DNA from: a virus
Virus record (IMG/VR): IMGVR_UViG_3300032331_000432
Coordinates: 1-20,258 of that record
DNA: 20,258 bases
Direction: 5' to 3' (one strand)
Below, piece after piece: positions 1 through 5,210 of this stretch. The notes beneath the pieces are model-generated. The model was not told the DNA's origin. It saw nothing but the letters and a program-made list of their open reading frames with translations, and did not search any database. Within the stretch, counting starts at the first letter, position 1. Each line of letters starts with the position of its first letter. Both the position numbers and the translations under genes were made by a program.

Positions 1-245
1 ATAGGCATAGTAGCGATTCCGCTTTATGTTAGAATCGCAGTTTATCCTTTCCTAACCGTAGGCTGTAGCCCCAAGGCGGAAGCCGTAGGTTAGGGCGTAA
101 TGTAGGGGCAGCCTAAGGGCTGCCAATGCTTAGCGGTAGGGCGTAATATGTAAAGCCCTACACTATAGTATTAGGTGTCCAAAGGACACTAATTGGACAC
201 TTTATTTCAATATATTTTTTGTTACTTATGCTACTGTACTAAAAG
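1..245. other. Gene-free hairpin-dense region
   Basis: No credible coding sequence is present. Five short inverted repeats follow each other: GCGATTC 13-19 with GAATCGC 32-38; CCTAACC 51-57 with GGTTAGG 88-94 (inner GGCT 61-64 with AGCC 81-84); GGCAGCC 107-113 with GGCTGCC 118-124 (loop TAAG); GTAGGGC 136-142 with GCCCTAC 155-161; GTGTCC 175-180 with GGACAC 184-189, followed by another GGACAC at 195-200. The word GGGCGTAAT occurs at 93-101 and 139-147. An AT-rich, T-run-containing stretch follows at 201-240. This could be a replication origin, a non-coding RNA or a transcription-termination region; the sequence alone does not decide. Confidence 0.5.
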
Positions 246-711
246 TGCTGGTCAGAACCACCCTCCCCTATCAAACTTATGTGACTACATACATATATAC
301 CATGTCGCACGCATATTTAAAAACCCTGGGTTCGTTCACTGTCGTTCTCTCCCCCAATAAACACACCTGCTTTATTGCTTGCCCTGCCCTGCTTGCCTGC
401 TTGCTTGTGTGCTTGCTTGGGCTAGTTCGCTTTCACGCTATTACTAGAACAGCCCTCCCTTAATCGCGGGGGGGAAGGTGTGCCCGCTTTCTTTCTTGCG
501 CTGTCTTTCTTCCTTGTCTGTCTCATTATGTGAGACGGCTAAGCCTCTCACCTCACGCTCAAGGAATGTTAGATAGGTCACACCTCACGCTCAACATCTG
601 CAATGTGACATGGAACACACCCCCAAATGGCGCGGATTGTGTCGGGCGCATGATTGGATTCTCCTAGTGCTTAAGTCACGAGGATTTAAGCCGATGACAG
701 GAGATAAGACC
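246..711. promoter_or_regulatory. Leader/control region of the rightward early block
   Basis: There is no supported gene here. The stretch has CT-rich simple sequence (GCTTGCTTGC-like, about 370-425, and CTTTCTTTC about 488-515). A hairpin lies at 530-551 (GTGAGA with TCTCAC, bulged C, inner GGC/GCC). A perfect 14-base direct repeat, CACCTCACGCTCAA, is at 549-562 and 581-594. A further hairpin pairs 577-582 with 604-609, and another pairs TCCT 662-665 and GTG 667-669 with CAC 677-679 and AGGA 681-684. The last precedes the GACAGGAGAT Shine-Dalgarno (696-705) of the first gene. I could not pick a convincing -35/-10 pair. It is a plausible site for the early promoter and its operator. Confidence 0.45.
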
Positions 712-1350
712 ATGACAGCATCAACAGCACTTAAGACAGGCAAGGCAACCAAGGCGGAGGCACTATCTACGCTCACCAAGGCACTAGAACAGGCTCACGA
801 AGTCATCAAGGAGGAGACAGGCGCACCCCGCGCAACTCTCCTAGTGACCCGCGACCTCAAGGGGCGTAAAGGTCACTTCACCCCCTTCACACCTTGGCAG
901 AATGGCGGAGAATCCTTCAATGAGATTGCCTTCAACCTTGAGCACTTCACGACACCAGAAGAACTACTCTCAACCCTCCTCCATGAGGTGGCGCACTCTC
1001 TCAACCATGCCAACGGGATTGAGGATTGCTCAAGCAACCAGTATCACAATGCAAAATTTAAGACACAAGCCGAGGCGTTAGGTCTTAAGACCATCGAGAT
1101 TAAAGGCAAGGGACACGCATCAACAGAACTCACCGAGTTAGGCGCTAAGCGCTGGAAGAAGGCGCTCACAATCCTAACCAACGCCTTCGACCTCACCGCC
1201 TTAGGAGGCGAGCAGGCTAAGAAGAAAGGGCGTAACACCAACCTAATCAAGGCGCAATGCCCTTGCGAGCAGACTATCCGCGCCTCCCGTGGCGTGTTAG
1301 ATGCGGGCGTGTCTTGCGACATGTGCGGAGGTAAATTCAGCGAGGCTTAA
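712..1350 (+). CDS. SprT-like zinc metallopeptidase
   Basis: A predicted 212-residue protein with an HEVAH zinc-protease motif at residues 91-95 and a downstream His (H112) as possible third ligand. The C-terminal zinc ribbon has C183-x-C185 and C202-x2-C205. HExxH followed by a zinc ribbon is the arrangement of SprT/Spartan-like proteins, which cut DNA-bound proteins in cellular relatives. What a phage copy cuts is unknown. The frame stays open up to an ATG at 610, but the ATG at 712 is preferred because GACAGGAGAT (696-705) lies just upstream. The stop codon is part of a GCTTAAGACAT word shared by several genes here. An AflII-type palindrome GGTCTTAAGACC lies inside at 1081-1092. The fold assignment is firm; the biological role is inference. 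Confidence 0.75.
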   Translation: MTASTALKTGKATKAEALSTLTKALEQAHEVIKEETGAPRATLLVTRDLKGRKGHFTPFTPWQNGGESFNEIAFNLEHFTTPEELLSTLLHEVAHSLNHANGIEDCSSNQYHNAKFKTQAEALGLKTIEIKGKGHASTELTELGAKRWKKALTILTNAFDLTALGGEQAKKKGRNTNLIKAQCPCEQTIRASRGVLDAGVSCDMCGGKFSEA

Positions 1351-1359
1351 GACATAACA

Positions 1360-1450
1360 GCCCCCGCACCTCAAGCGGGCGCAGGTTCAAGACCTAGCGG
1401 GGGCACTAGCAAGGCGAGAGAGTCTCACCTTGTGACTTAAGACAGGAGAT
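1360..1450 (+). ncRNA. Structured leader RNA, copy A
   Basis: A predicted cis-acting RNA between two early genes. An 8-bp stem (GCCCCCGC 1360-1367 with GCGGGGGC 1397-1404) encloses a small arm, AGGT-TCAAG-ACCT (1383-1395). A second hairpin follows: CAAGGCGAGA 1410-1419, loop GAG, TCTCACCTTG 1423-1432, with one C-A mismatch. It ends in TTAAGACAGGAGAT (1437-1450), which contains the ribosome binding site. The same architecture with different but compensating bases recurs at 1632-1737 and 2266-2371. Copy A lacks the first small TGTGAG/CTCACA hairpin and has a competing 5-bp pairing, CCCGC 1363-1367 with GCGGG 1375-1379. Function is unknown. Confidence 0.6.
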
Positions 1451-1455
1451 GTAAA

Positions 1456-1617
1456 ATGATTGAATGGTTCCAAGCACGAATCACCTACTCTGCAGAATGG
1501 GCGAAAGACGGGCGCGAATGGTCAGCGATTGAGGGCTTTCAGAATGAGAGTTTTCTCACCTCCTACCTGCACTCTATGGGATGGCGAATTGTGAAAGCGG
1601 AAAGGATTGAGGCTTAA
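1456..1617 (+). CDS. Small protein of unknown function (53 aa)
   Basis: The reading frame starts at an ATG five bases after TTAAGACAGGAGAT and ends in the shared GAGGCTTAAGAC word. The product is soluble-looking and rich in aromatic residues (four Trp, two Tyr), beginning MIEWFQARITYSAEW. I recognise no domain. It reads like a small one-domain phage accessory protein. Its support comes from the strong, family-specific ribosome binding site and from the structured leaders on both sides. Confidence 0.65.
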   Translation: MIEWFQARITYSAEWAKDGREWSAIEGFQNESFLTSYLHSMGWRIVKAERIEA

Positions 1618-1631
1618 GACAGAAACCAAAA

Positions 1632-1737
1632 TGTGAGGCAACTCACAGCCCTAAACCCTTGACAGCGGGCGCGAGTTCATGACTCAATTAGGGCACGACA
1701 TAAGGAGAGAGTCTCTTTATGTATTAAGACAGGAGAT
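1632..1737 (+). ncRNA. Structured leader RNA, copy B
   Basis: The most regular copy. Hairpin 1 is TGTGAG 1632-1637, loop GCAA, CTCACA 1642-1647. Domain 2 is GCCCTAA 1648-1654 paired with TTAGGGC 1688-1694, enclosing GAGT-TCATG-ACTC (1673-1685). Hairpin 3 is ACATAAGGAGA 1698-1708, loop GAG, TCTCTTTATGT 1712-1722: eleven pairs with one G-U. TTAAGACAGGAGAT follows at 1724-1737, then the ATG of the next gene. Domain 2 outlines an acceptor stem plus T-arm-like stem-loop without D or anticodon arms; that likeness is only suggestive. A TTGACA at 1659-1664 could instead be a -35 box, but no good -10 follows. Confidence 0.65.
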
Positions 1738-1743
1738 AGAAAC

Positions 1744-2121
1744 ATGGCAACACGAAGCACTATCGGTATTAAGTCACAAGACGGCACAGTTAAGGCGATT
1801 TACTGCCACTGGGATGGCTACCCTGCAGGCGTAGGGCTGGGCTTAATTGATAACTACGACAGCAAGGAACAGGCAGAGGCACTAATCGCCCTTGGTGGAT
1901 TTTCTTCACTCATGGAGACACTAGAGGAGACAAAGGCTGGAGCCTATGGCAACGACAGCGACAAGGCACGCACCTTTACAGGCGTTCAAGACTGGCTGGA
2001 TAACTTCAACTCAGGCGAGGAGTACGCCTACCTTTACGAGGAGGGCAAGGGCTGGGTTTATTTCTCAGACTTTGACGAACACCTACCAATCACGCTAAAG
2101 CGTGAGAAAGATGTGGCTTAA
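1744..2121 (+). CDS. Conserved phage protein of unknown function
   Basis: A predicted 125-residue acidic protein. Its N-terminus, MATRSTIGIKSQDGTVKAIY followed by CHWDGYPAGVG, belongs to a family I recognise from many phage genomes, where it has no assigned function. It is preceded by TTAAGACAGGAGAT and leader RNA copy B. The C-terminal third is rich in aromatic and acidic residues (YAYLYEEGKGWVYFSDFDEH). The next small gene starts four bases after the stop, within GCTTAAGACATG, so the two are probably co-translated. Confidence 0.8.
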   Translation: MATRSTIGIKSQDGTVKAIYCHWDGYPAGVGLGLIDNYDSKEQAEALIALGGFSSLMETLEETKAGAYGNDSDKARTFTGVQDWLDNFNSGEEYAYLYEEGKGWVYFSDFDEHLPITLKREKDVA

Positions 2122-2124
2122 GAC

Positions 2125-2259
2125 ATGAAGATTACATTCAACCTATACAGCGGAAGCGGTTTTGAATCTAAGAACACACTCAGTGCGGAAGATTTCGCAG
2201 AGTTTCGTAAGTTAGCCGAGAGCCTTAAGCAATCGGTAAGAATTGTGAGTGTGTCTTAA
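2125..2259 (+). CDS. Small protein of unknown function (44 aa)
   Basis: The ATG lies directly behind the stop of the preceding gene in GCTTAAGACATG. The frame runs for 44 codons to a stop inside GTCTTAA. The product starts MKITFNLYSGSGFESKN and has a likely amphipathic helix (AEDFAEFRKLAESLKQS) and a beta-like C-terminus (VRIVSVS). There is no strong Shine-Dalgarno of its own, so translation is probably coupled to the upstream gene. No domain recognised. Confidence 0.55.
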   Translation: MKITFNLYSGSGFESKNTLSAEDFAEFRKLAESLKQSVRIVSVS

Positions 2260-2265
2260 TACAGA

Positions 2266-2371
2266 TGTGAGCAAACTCACAGCCTCAAATCTTGAAGAAA
2301 GCGCGGTGTTCATGGCACCATTGAGGCACAAGGTAGGCGAGAGATACTCACCACCGAGCACGACAGGAGAT
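2266..2371 (+). ncRNA. Structured leader RNA, copy C
   Basis: Hairpin 1 is TGTGAG 2266-2271, loop CAAA, CTCACA 2276-2281. Domain 2 is GCCTCAA 2282-2288 paired with TTGAGGC 2321-2327, enclosing GGTG 2305-2308, loop TTCATGG, CACC 2316-2319. Hairpin 3 is GGTAGGCGAG 2332-2341 with CTCACCACC 2347-2355, with a bulged A and the same C-A mismatch position as copy A. GACAGGAGAT follows at 2362-2371. Stem sequences differ from copies A and B while pairing is kept, which argues for selection on RNA structure. Confidence 0.65.
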
Positions 2372-2377
2372 AGCACC

Positions 2378-2905
2378 ATGAAAAGAGCAGAACTTATCAT
2401 CGGCAAGGTTTATTACATGAATAAAACTACCGACTGGATTAACAGCCATTACGGAATTAGTAGTTCTTATGTAAAGACTGCCGAAAACATCAAGCGATTC
2501 AAGGTAACAGTTGTAGAAACACAACTTAAGACAGAACACGAGAAGGAATGGCGCACTCGTGATGTCTTAATACAGACAGAAGGTGGCAACCTAAAGTGGG
2601 TTCCTCTCAACTGGATTCGTACTACATGGGTTGAAGCGGTCAAAGAATTAACCGACAACGCACGCCAACGCGAACGCAATTCTTGGAGCGACCGAGGCAA
2701 CCAATACTCCCGACACATGGCACGCAAGTTTGAACGCGAGCAATTAAAGCCAGCAATCAAGAACCTATGCGAGGAGATTGAGCGCGTGACTGGCGAGCAC
2801 ACATGGGCAGGCGACAAGATTGAGAACCTTGAACTTAAGACTCTATTGACCTTGACCAAAGCGCTTTCCTTTATTAAGACAGATTTACAGGCGGTGGCAT
2901 CATGA
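2378..2905 (+). CDS. Unknown early protein (175 aa)
   Basis: The start is placed at 2378, seven bases after GACAGGAGAT. The open frame extends upstream to 2249, but that part would overlay the structured leader. The N-terminal part looks like mixed alpha/beta (MKRAELIIGKVYYM). The C-terminal half, from about residue 85, is strongly charged and probably helical (EAVKELTDNARQRERNSW, then KFEREQLKPAIKNLCEEIER). TTAAGACAGA words inside the gene encode Leu-Lys-Thr or Ile-Lys-Thr. Its stop overlaps the next ATG in ATGA. No family recognised. Confidence 0.75.
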   Translation: MKRAELIIGKVYYMNKTTDWINSHYGISSSYVKTAENIKRFKVTVVETQLKTEHEKEWRTRDVLIQTEGGNLKWVPLNWIRTTWVEAVKELTDNARQRERNSWSDRGNQYSRHMARKFEREQLKPAIKNLCEEIERVTGEHTWAGDKIENLELKTLLTLTKALSFIKTDLQAVAS

Positions 2906-3021
2906 CCGATTACTGCCAGCCATGCGGTCAGGTTATGTGGCTATGCACATGCGAGCCATACTGCGGAGACTGCCTCACCCCTATCAGCCAGTGCTCACAT
3001 GCAAAGGAGTTCAAGAGATGA
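2902..3021 (+). CDS. Cys-rich mini-protein (39 aa), likely zinc-binding
   Basis: Starts in the ATGA overlap with the preceding gene and ends in an ATGA overlap with the next one, a double coupling that supports the frame. The 39 residues include C5-x2-C8, C15-x-C17, C21-x2-C24 and C33-x-H35, enough ligands for one or two zinc ions. The sequence begins MTDYCQPCGQVMWLCTCEPY. Zinc binding is inferred from Cys spacing; the role is unknown. Confidence 0.65.
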   Translation: MTDYCQPCGQVMWLCTCEPYCGDCLTPISQCSHAKEFKR

Positions 3022-3179
3022 AACTAACACGCCGAGGTAAGCAGGTTAGAGGAATCTTTATTTATGTCTTAATACTTAGTGTCATGATTGCAATTTCAAG
3101 TGCACTAGGTGTCTGGGATGTACCTGAATCATGCTTAGTAGAAATGGTTGGATGTCCCGATGATTACATTCTGCCTTAA
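3018..3179 (+). CDS. Small single-pass membrane protein (53 aa)
   Basis: Starts at the ATG of the ATGA overlap, with AAAGGAG (3002-3008) upstream. A basic N-terminus (MKLTRRGKQVRG) precedes one hydrophobic segment, IFIYVLILSVMIAISSALGV (residues 13-32), and a short acidic tail with two Cys. This is the pattern of a single-span inner-membrane protein with N-in topology. It sits too far from the lysis genes to call a holin. The stop overlaps a CTTAAGAC word. Confidence 0.65.
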   Translation: MKLTRRGKQVRGIFIYVLILSVMIAISSALGVWDVPESCLVEMVGCPDDYILP

Positions 3180-3185
3180 GACACA

Positions 3186-3266
3186 GTGTGACCAACATCA
3201 CACCGTAAATGTTTGACATCAGATAGCACAACCGATTAACTACAACTACCAACTACAGACAGGAGA
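3186..3266 (+). ncRNA. Structured leader RNA, copy D (degenerate)
   Basis: Hairpin 1 is clear: GTGTGA 3186-3191, loop CCAACA, TCACAC 3198-3203. The domain-2 stem is weak, GTAAAT 3205-3210 with ATTAAC 3235-3240 and one A-A mismatch. I see no inner arm and no hairpin 3. GACAGGAGA (3258-3266) supplies the ribosome binding site. TTGACA at 3213-3218 with TTAACT 17 bases later is an alternative reading as a promoter. Confidence 0.4.
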
Positions 3267-3272
3267 AACACA

Positions 3273-3461
3273 ATGGCAACATGGACACACCCCAACGGGG
3301 ACACAATCACAACAGAAGGCACCACCTACACAGTCACACAGAACGGCGAAAGTAGAACAGTTAATGTAGAAAAATGGACAGCCAACGCCGAACAGTGGAT
3401 GAAGAACGACATCAAAGACGGATACTACGAAGGTTTTGTACTTAAGACAGGAGATAACTAA
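3273..3461 (+). CDS. Small protein of unknown function (62 aa)
   Basis: Preceded by GACAGGAGA six bases before the ATG. The N-terminal half, MATWTHPNGDTITTEGTTYT, looks like short beta strands; the second half is probably helical and ends in FVLKTGDN. The LKTG of that tail is encoded by CTTAAGACAGGA, which is also the ribosome binding region of the next gene two bases downstream. No domain recognised. Confidence 0.65.
   Translation: MATWTHPNGDTITTEGTTYTVTQNGESRTVNVEKWTANAEQWMKNDIKDGYYEGFVLKTGDN
3442..3455 (+). promoter_or_regulatory. Start-associated TTAAGACAGGAGAT, intragenic copy
   Basis: An exact TTAAGACAGGAGAT overlaps the last codons of one gene and lies seven bases before the ATG at 3463. 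It is identical to the copies at 1437-1450 and 1724-1737. The AGGAG part can pair with 16S rRNA; the conserved TTAAGAC part is not needed for that and implies a second function. Confidence 0.6.
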
Positions 3462-3462
3462 C

Positions 3463-3756
3463 ATGCCACTACCCGAAGAAACACTAGAAGCATTAACCAA
3501 TGGCGCTAACCACATGACATTCAACGAGAGCGGAGAGATGACCAGCGCAAGCGGGTCAGGCGTGGACTTGTATGTTCTCGTGTCTCTCGTCTCATGGATT
3601 AAGTTAGAACTTAAGACAGGAATGAAGATGACCCGACATGGAAGCACACTACGCAAGGCAAACGAAATGCTGGGCACAAACTATCGCCGTAAGGAACAGG
3701 CGTTAGCCCACCTTGAGGGACTGCTATCAGTACTTAAGACAGAGGAGGCAAAGTAA
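3463..3756 (+). CDS. Unknown early protein (97 aa)
   Basis: ATG 3463 follows TTAAGACAGGAGAT; an in-frame upstream ATG at 3436 has no such site. The product starts MPLPEETLEALTNGANHMTF. It has a hydrophobic stretch (VDLYVLVSLVSWIKLEL) and a basic, possibly nucleic-acid-binding middle (TRHGSTLRKANEMLGTNYRR), ending in a helix. The stop overlaps the next start as TAATG. Two further TTAAGAC words inside encode LKT. No family recognised. Confidence 0.7.
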   Translation: MPLPEETLEALTNGANHMTFNESGEMTSASGSGVDLYVLVSLVSWIKLELKTGMKMTRHGSTLRKANEMLGTNYRRKEQALAHLEGLLSVLKTEEAK

Positions 3757-3890
3757 TGGCTAATGTATGGAAGTCATCAGTCACAACCAGCATGACCAAG
3801 CACCTCACAGAGGATGAGAAGGCAGATTTGATTGCCAAACTTGACGATGTAGTAATGATGGTGTGTCAGTCGTATGAGATTGAGGCTTAA
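3756..3890 (+). CDS. Small protein of unknown function (44 aa)
   Basis: The start shares one base with the upstream stop (TAATG) and has AGAGGAGG 9-16 bases upstream, a strong Shine-Dalgarno. The product is probably an all-helical soluble protein (MTKHLTEDEKADLIAKLDDV followed by VMMVCQSYEIEA). It ends in the recurring GAGGCTTAAGACATG junction that also starts the next gene. Confidence 0.6.
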   Translation: MANVWKSSVTTSMTKHLTEDEKADLIAKLDDVVMMVCQSYEIEA

Positions 3891-3893
3891 GAC

Positions 3894-4046
3894 ATGAAAG
3901 ACAAATGGTTAGTAGTACTAGAAGTTGAGACTTATGACGGCGACCCTCGTGCATGGGACTGGAGGCACTACATAGGTGACGAGTGCAAGGTAATCACCTC
4001 AGAGTTTAAAGGACGGGTGCTAACAGATGAACGACAAGCAGATTAA
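3894..4046 (+). CDS. Small protein of unknown function (50 aa)
   Basis: The ATG follows the previous stop by three bases in TTAAGACATG. The product is 50 residues, beginning MKDKWLVVLEVETYDGDPRA, probably a beta-strand pair followed by a charged tail. Its 3' end overlaps the next gene by 20 bases in another frame. No domain recognised; translation is probably coupled. Confidence 0.55.
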   Translation: MKDKWLVVLEVETYDGDPRAWDWRHYIGDECKVITSEFKGRVLTDERQAD

Positions 4047-4188
4047 AAGAATACACAGCGCAATAAAGAGAGCAAGGTCACAGCGAAATGCCACGACTAA
4101 CAACGAGGACTTCGACTACTGGCAAGGCATAATGGAACAACACTTAGAAACTCTAGGTGTATTACTTAAGACAGGAGAAAAGAAATGA
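4027..4188 (+). CDS. Small basic protein of unknown function (53 aa)
   Basis: The ATG lies inside the end of the preceding gene, and the stop overlaps the next ATG as ATGA. The product is basic and helical, starting MNDKQIKRIHSAIKRARSQR, a composition compatible with nucleic-acid binding. The C-terminus LLKTGEKK is encoded by CTTAAGACAGGAGAAAAG, which doubles as the ribosome binding site of the next gene. Confidence 0.55.
   Translation: MNDKQIKRIHSAIKRARSQRNATTNNEDFDYWQGIMEQHLETLGVLLKTGEKK
4166..4175 (+). promoter_or_regulatory. Start-associated TTAAGACAGG, intragenic copy
   Basis: TTAAGACAGGAGAAAAG lies within the last codons of the upstream gene and immediately before the ATG at 4185. As at 3442-3455, one stretch encodes the C-terminal LKTG of one protein and the Shine-Dalgarno of the next. 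Confidence 0.5.
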
Positions 4189-4430
4189 CACACACAATTA
4201 CAACTGGGGCTATGTCTAAGTCAACCACAGCATACGACAAGGACTTTGACCTCACCATTGACGGCGAAGAAGTGCGAGTTATCCTGCACTGGGACGACCT
4301 TGACGGATACGAACTCACATGGCTGGACAAGGAAGGCAGGTTCATTACATCACCCGATTGGCTATACGAACATGATGATTTCTGTCTTAAGTTAGATAAC
4401 ACAGAGCCACATAGCAAGGTGCAATTATGA
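4185..4430 (+). CDS. Small acidic protein of unknown function (81 aa)
   Basis: The start is the ATG of an ATGA overlap preceded by GACAGGAG. A Met at residue 10 is a less likely alternative. The product is Asp-rich with alternating strand-like segments (FDLTIDGEEVRVILHWDDLD, then YELTWLDKEGRFITSPDWLY), suggesting a compact beta fold. The stop overlaps the next ATG (ATGA). No family recognised. Confidence 0.65.
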   Translation: MTHTITTGAMSKSTTAYDKDFDLTIDGEEVRVILHWDDLDGYELTWLDKEGRFITSPDWLYEHDDFCLKLDNTEPHSKVQL

Positions 4431-4621
4431 TTCTCATGGAGTGCAGAAGTTGCGGAGTCATGGTGCAGAACCCTAAGACTATTAATTACATGGCGGAAAG
4501 ATGCACGCCTTGCGAGATGAAGTACAGAGAACTGGCGAACCGCGCCATTGATACCTACCTAGATGAGAAGGCAGAGGCAGAACTCAATGCTCAATCTAAA
4601 ACTGATTCACCCGCACGCTAG
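4427..4621 (+). CDS. Zinc-ribbon mini-protein (64 aa)
   Basis: C6-x2-C9 (CRSC) and C26-x2-C29 (CTPC) form a typical four-Cys zinc ribbon in the first half, followed by a charged helix (MKYRELANRAIDTYLDEKAE). This architecture is common in small phage DNA- or protein-binding factors. It starts in an ATGA overlap with the upstream gene. The next gene begins inside its 3' end in another frame. Zinc binding is inferred; partner unknown. Confidence 0.7.
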   Translation: MILMECRSCGVMVQNPKTINYMAERCTPCEMKYRELANRAIDTYLDEKAEAELNAQSKTDSPAR

Positions 4622-5036
4622 ATTATGGATAGCAACAGTAATAATTCTTGGACTTATCTTAGTACTTAAGACACCAACTGGACAGCAGTTCGTATCACCG
4701 CCACATGGCAAGGTGATTGCCTACTATCAGAATGACTACCAACTTTATGCCATAGAGCAACTGATAAAGAAGGACAAACTTGAGCAGTGGTCTTGCCTCT
4801 ATGAACTATGGACTAAAGAATCTAACTGGCGACCGAAGGCAAAGAGCAAGACATCTAGTGCCATGGGTATTGCACAGTTATTGGATAGCACATGGAAGAA
4901 CATCGGTCTTAAGCCAACATGGAATGGCAGGAAACAGATTGATGCAGGACTTGTTTATCTTGAGCACCGCTATGGTAAGTCAGGCAACAACATCTGCAAG
5001 GCATACGCACATCATCTAGCGAAGGGTTGGTATTAA
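4587..5036 (+). CDS. Membrane-anchored lytic-transglycosylase-like protein
   Basis: A predicted 149-residue protein. An N-terminal hydrophobic segment (residues 13-27, LWIATVIILGLILVL) is probably an uncleaved signal anchor. It is followed by a small SLT/lysozyme-like domain with the likely catalytic Glu in WTKESNW (E78), then SSAMGIAQLLDSTW (90-103, the usual GxxQ region) and GLVYLEHRYG. Such domains cleave the glycan strand of peptidoglycan. I prefer ATG 4587 because GAGG lies nine bases upstream; ATG 4563 is also in frame. It lies in the early block, far from the M15-type endolysin at 12873-13373, so a role other than terminal lysis (wall remodelling, superinfection exclusion) is possible. 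Confidence 0.75.
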   Translation: MLNLKLIHPHARLWIATVIILGLILVLKTPTGQQFVSPPHGKVIAYYQNDYQLYAIEQLIKKDKLEQWSCLYELWTKESNWRPKAKSKTSSAMGIAQLLDSTWKNIGLKPTWNGRKQIDAGLVYLEHRYGKSGNNICKAYAHHLAKGWY

Positions 5037-5039
5037 GAC

Positions 5040-5210
5040 ATGATTAGTATTGAGATTAGGTTTGGTAAAAGACACGCAGAAAAATACTGGCGAGATGCTT
5101 TGTCTAAAGAGGTTGAAGCGTTAATCTGGGATGGCGCACCAGCAGGGGCAGCGCCTTGGAATCAGGGAGTACGCAAGTCAGCCGAGATAGTAAGAGGATA
5201 CAAGCGATGA
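5040..5210 (+). CDS. Small protein of unknown function (56 aa)
   Basis: Starts three bases after the previous stop (TATTAAGACATG) and ends in an ATGA overlap with the WhiB-like gene, so it is probably translationally coupled to it. It starts MISIEIRFGKRHAEKYWRDA, has a helical centre and ends in a basic tail (VRKSAEIVRGYKR). No domain recognised. Confidence 0.6.
   Translation: MISIEIRFGKRHAEKYWRDALSKEVEALIWDGAPAGAAPWNQGVRKSAEIVRGYKR

Noticed and set aside
245-463. A 72-codon rightward frame with a hydrophobic, Leu/Cys-rich middle
   Set aside because: GTG start without Shine-Dalgarno, simple-sequence CTTGC repeats create the Leu/Cys run, and no overlap or spacing with neighbours supports it.
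1360-1408. A complete tRNA gene
   Set aside because: Closing stem and T-arm-like loop are present but there is no D arm, no anticodon arm and the length is under 50 bases.
1659-1687. TTGACA-type promoters inside the intergenic elements (1659, 3213)
   Set aside because: TTGACA is present in copies B and D only; copy A lacks it and copy C has TTGAAG. No consistent -10 box follows, so the shared RNA fold explains the conservation better. A promoter in copy D is not excluded.
3246-3677. A 143-codon leftward frame, Cys/Val-rich
   Set aside because: It is antisense to two well-supported rightward genes with strong start-associated sites and has no Shine-Dalgarno.
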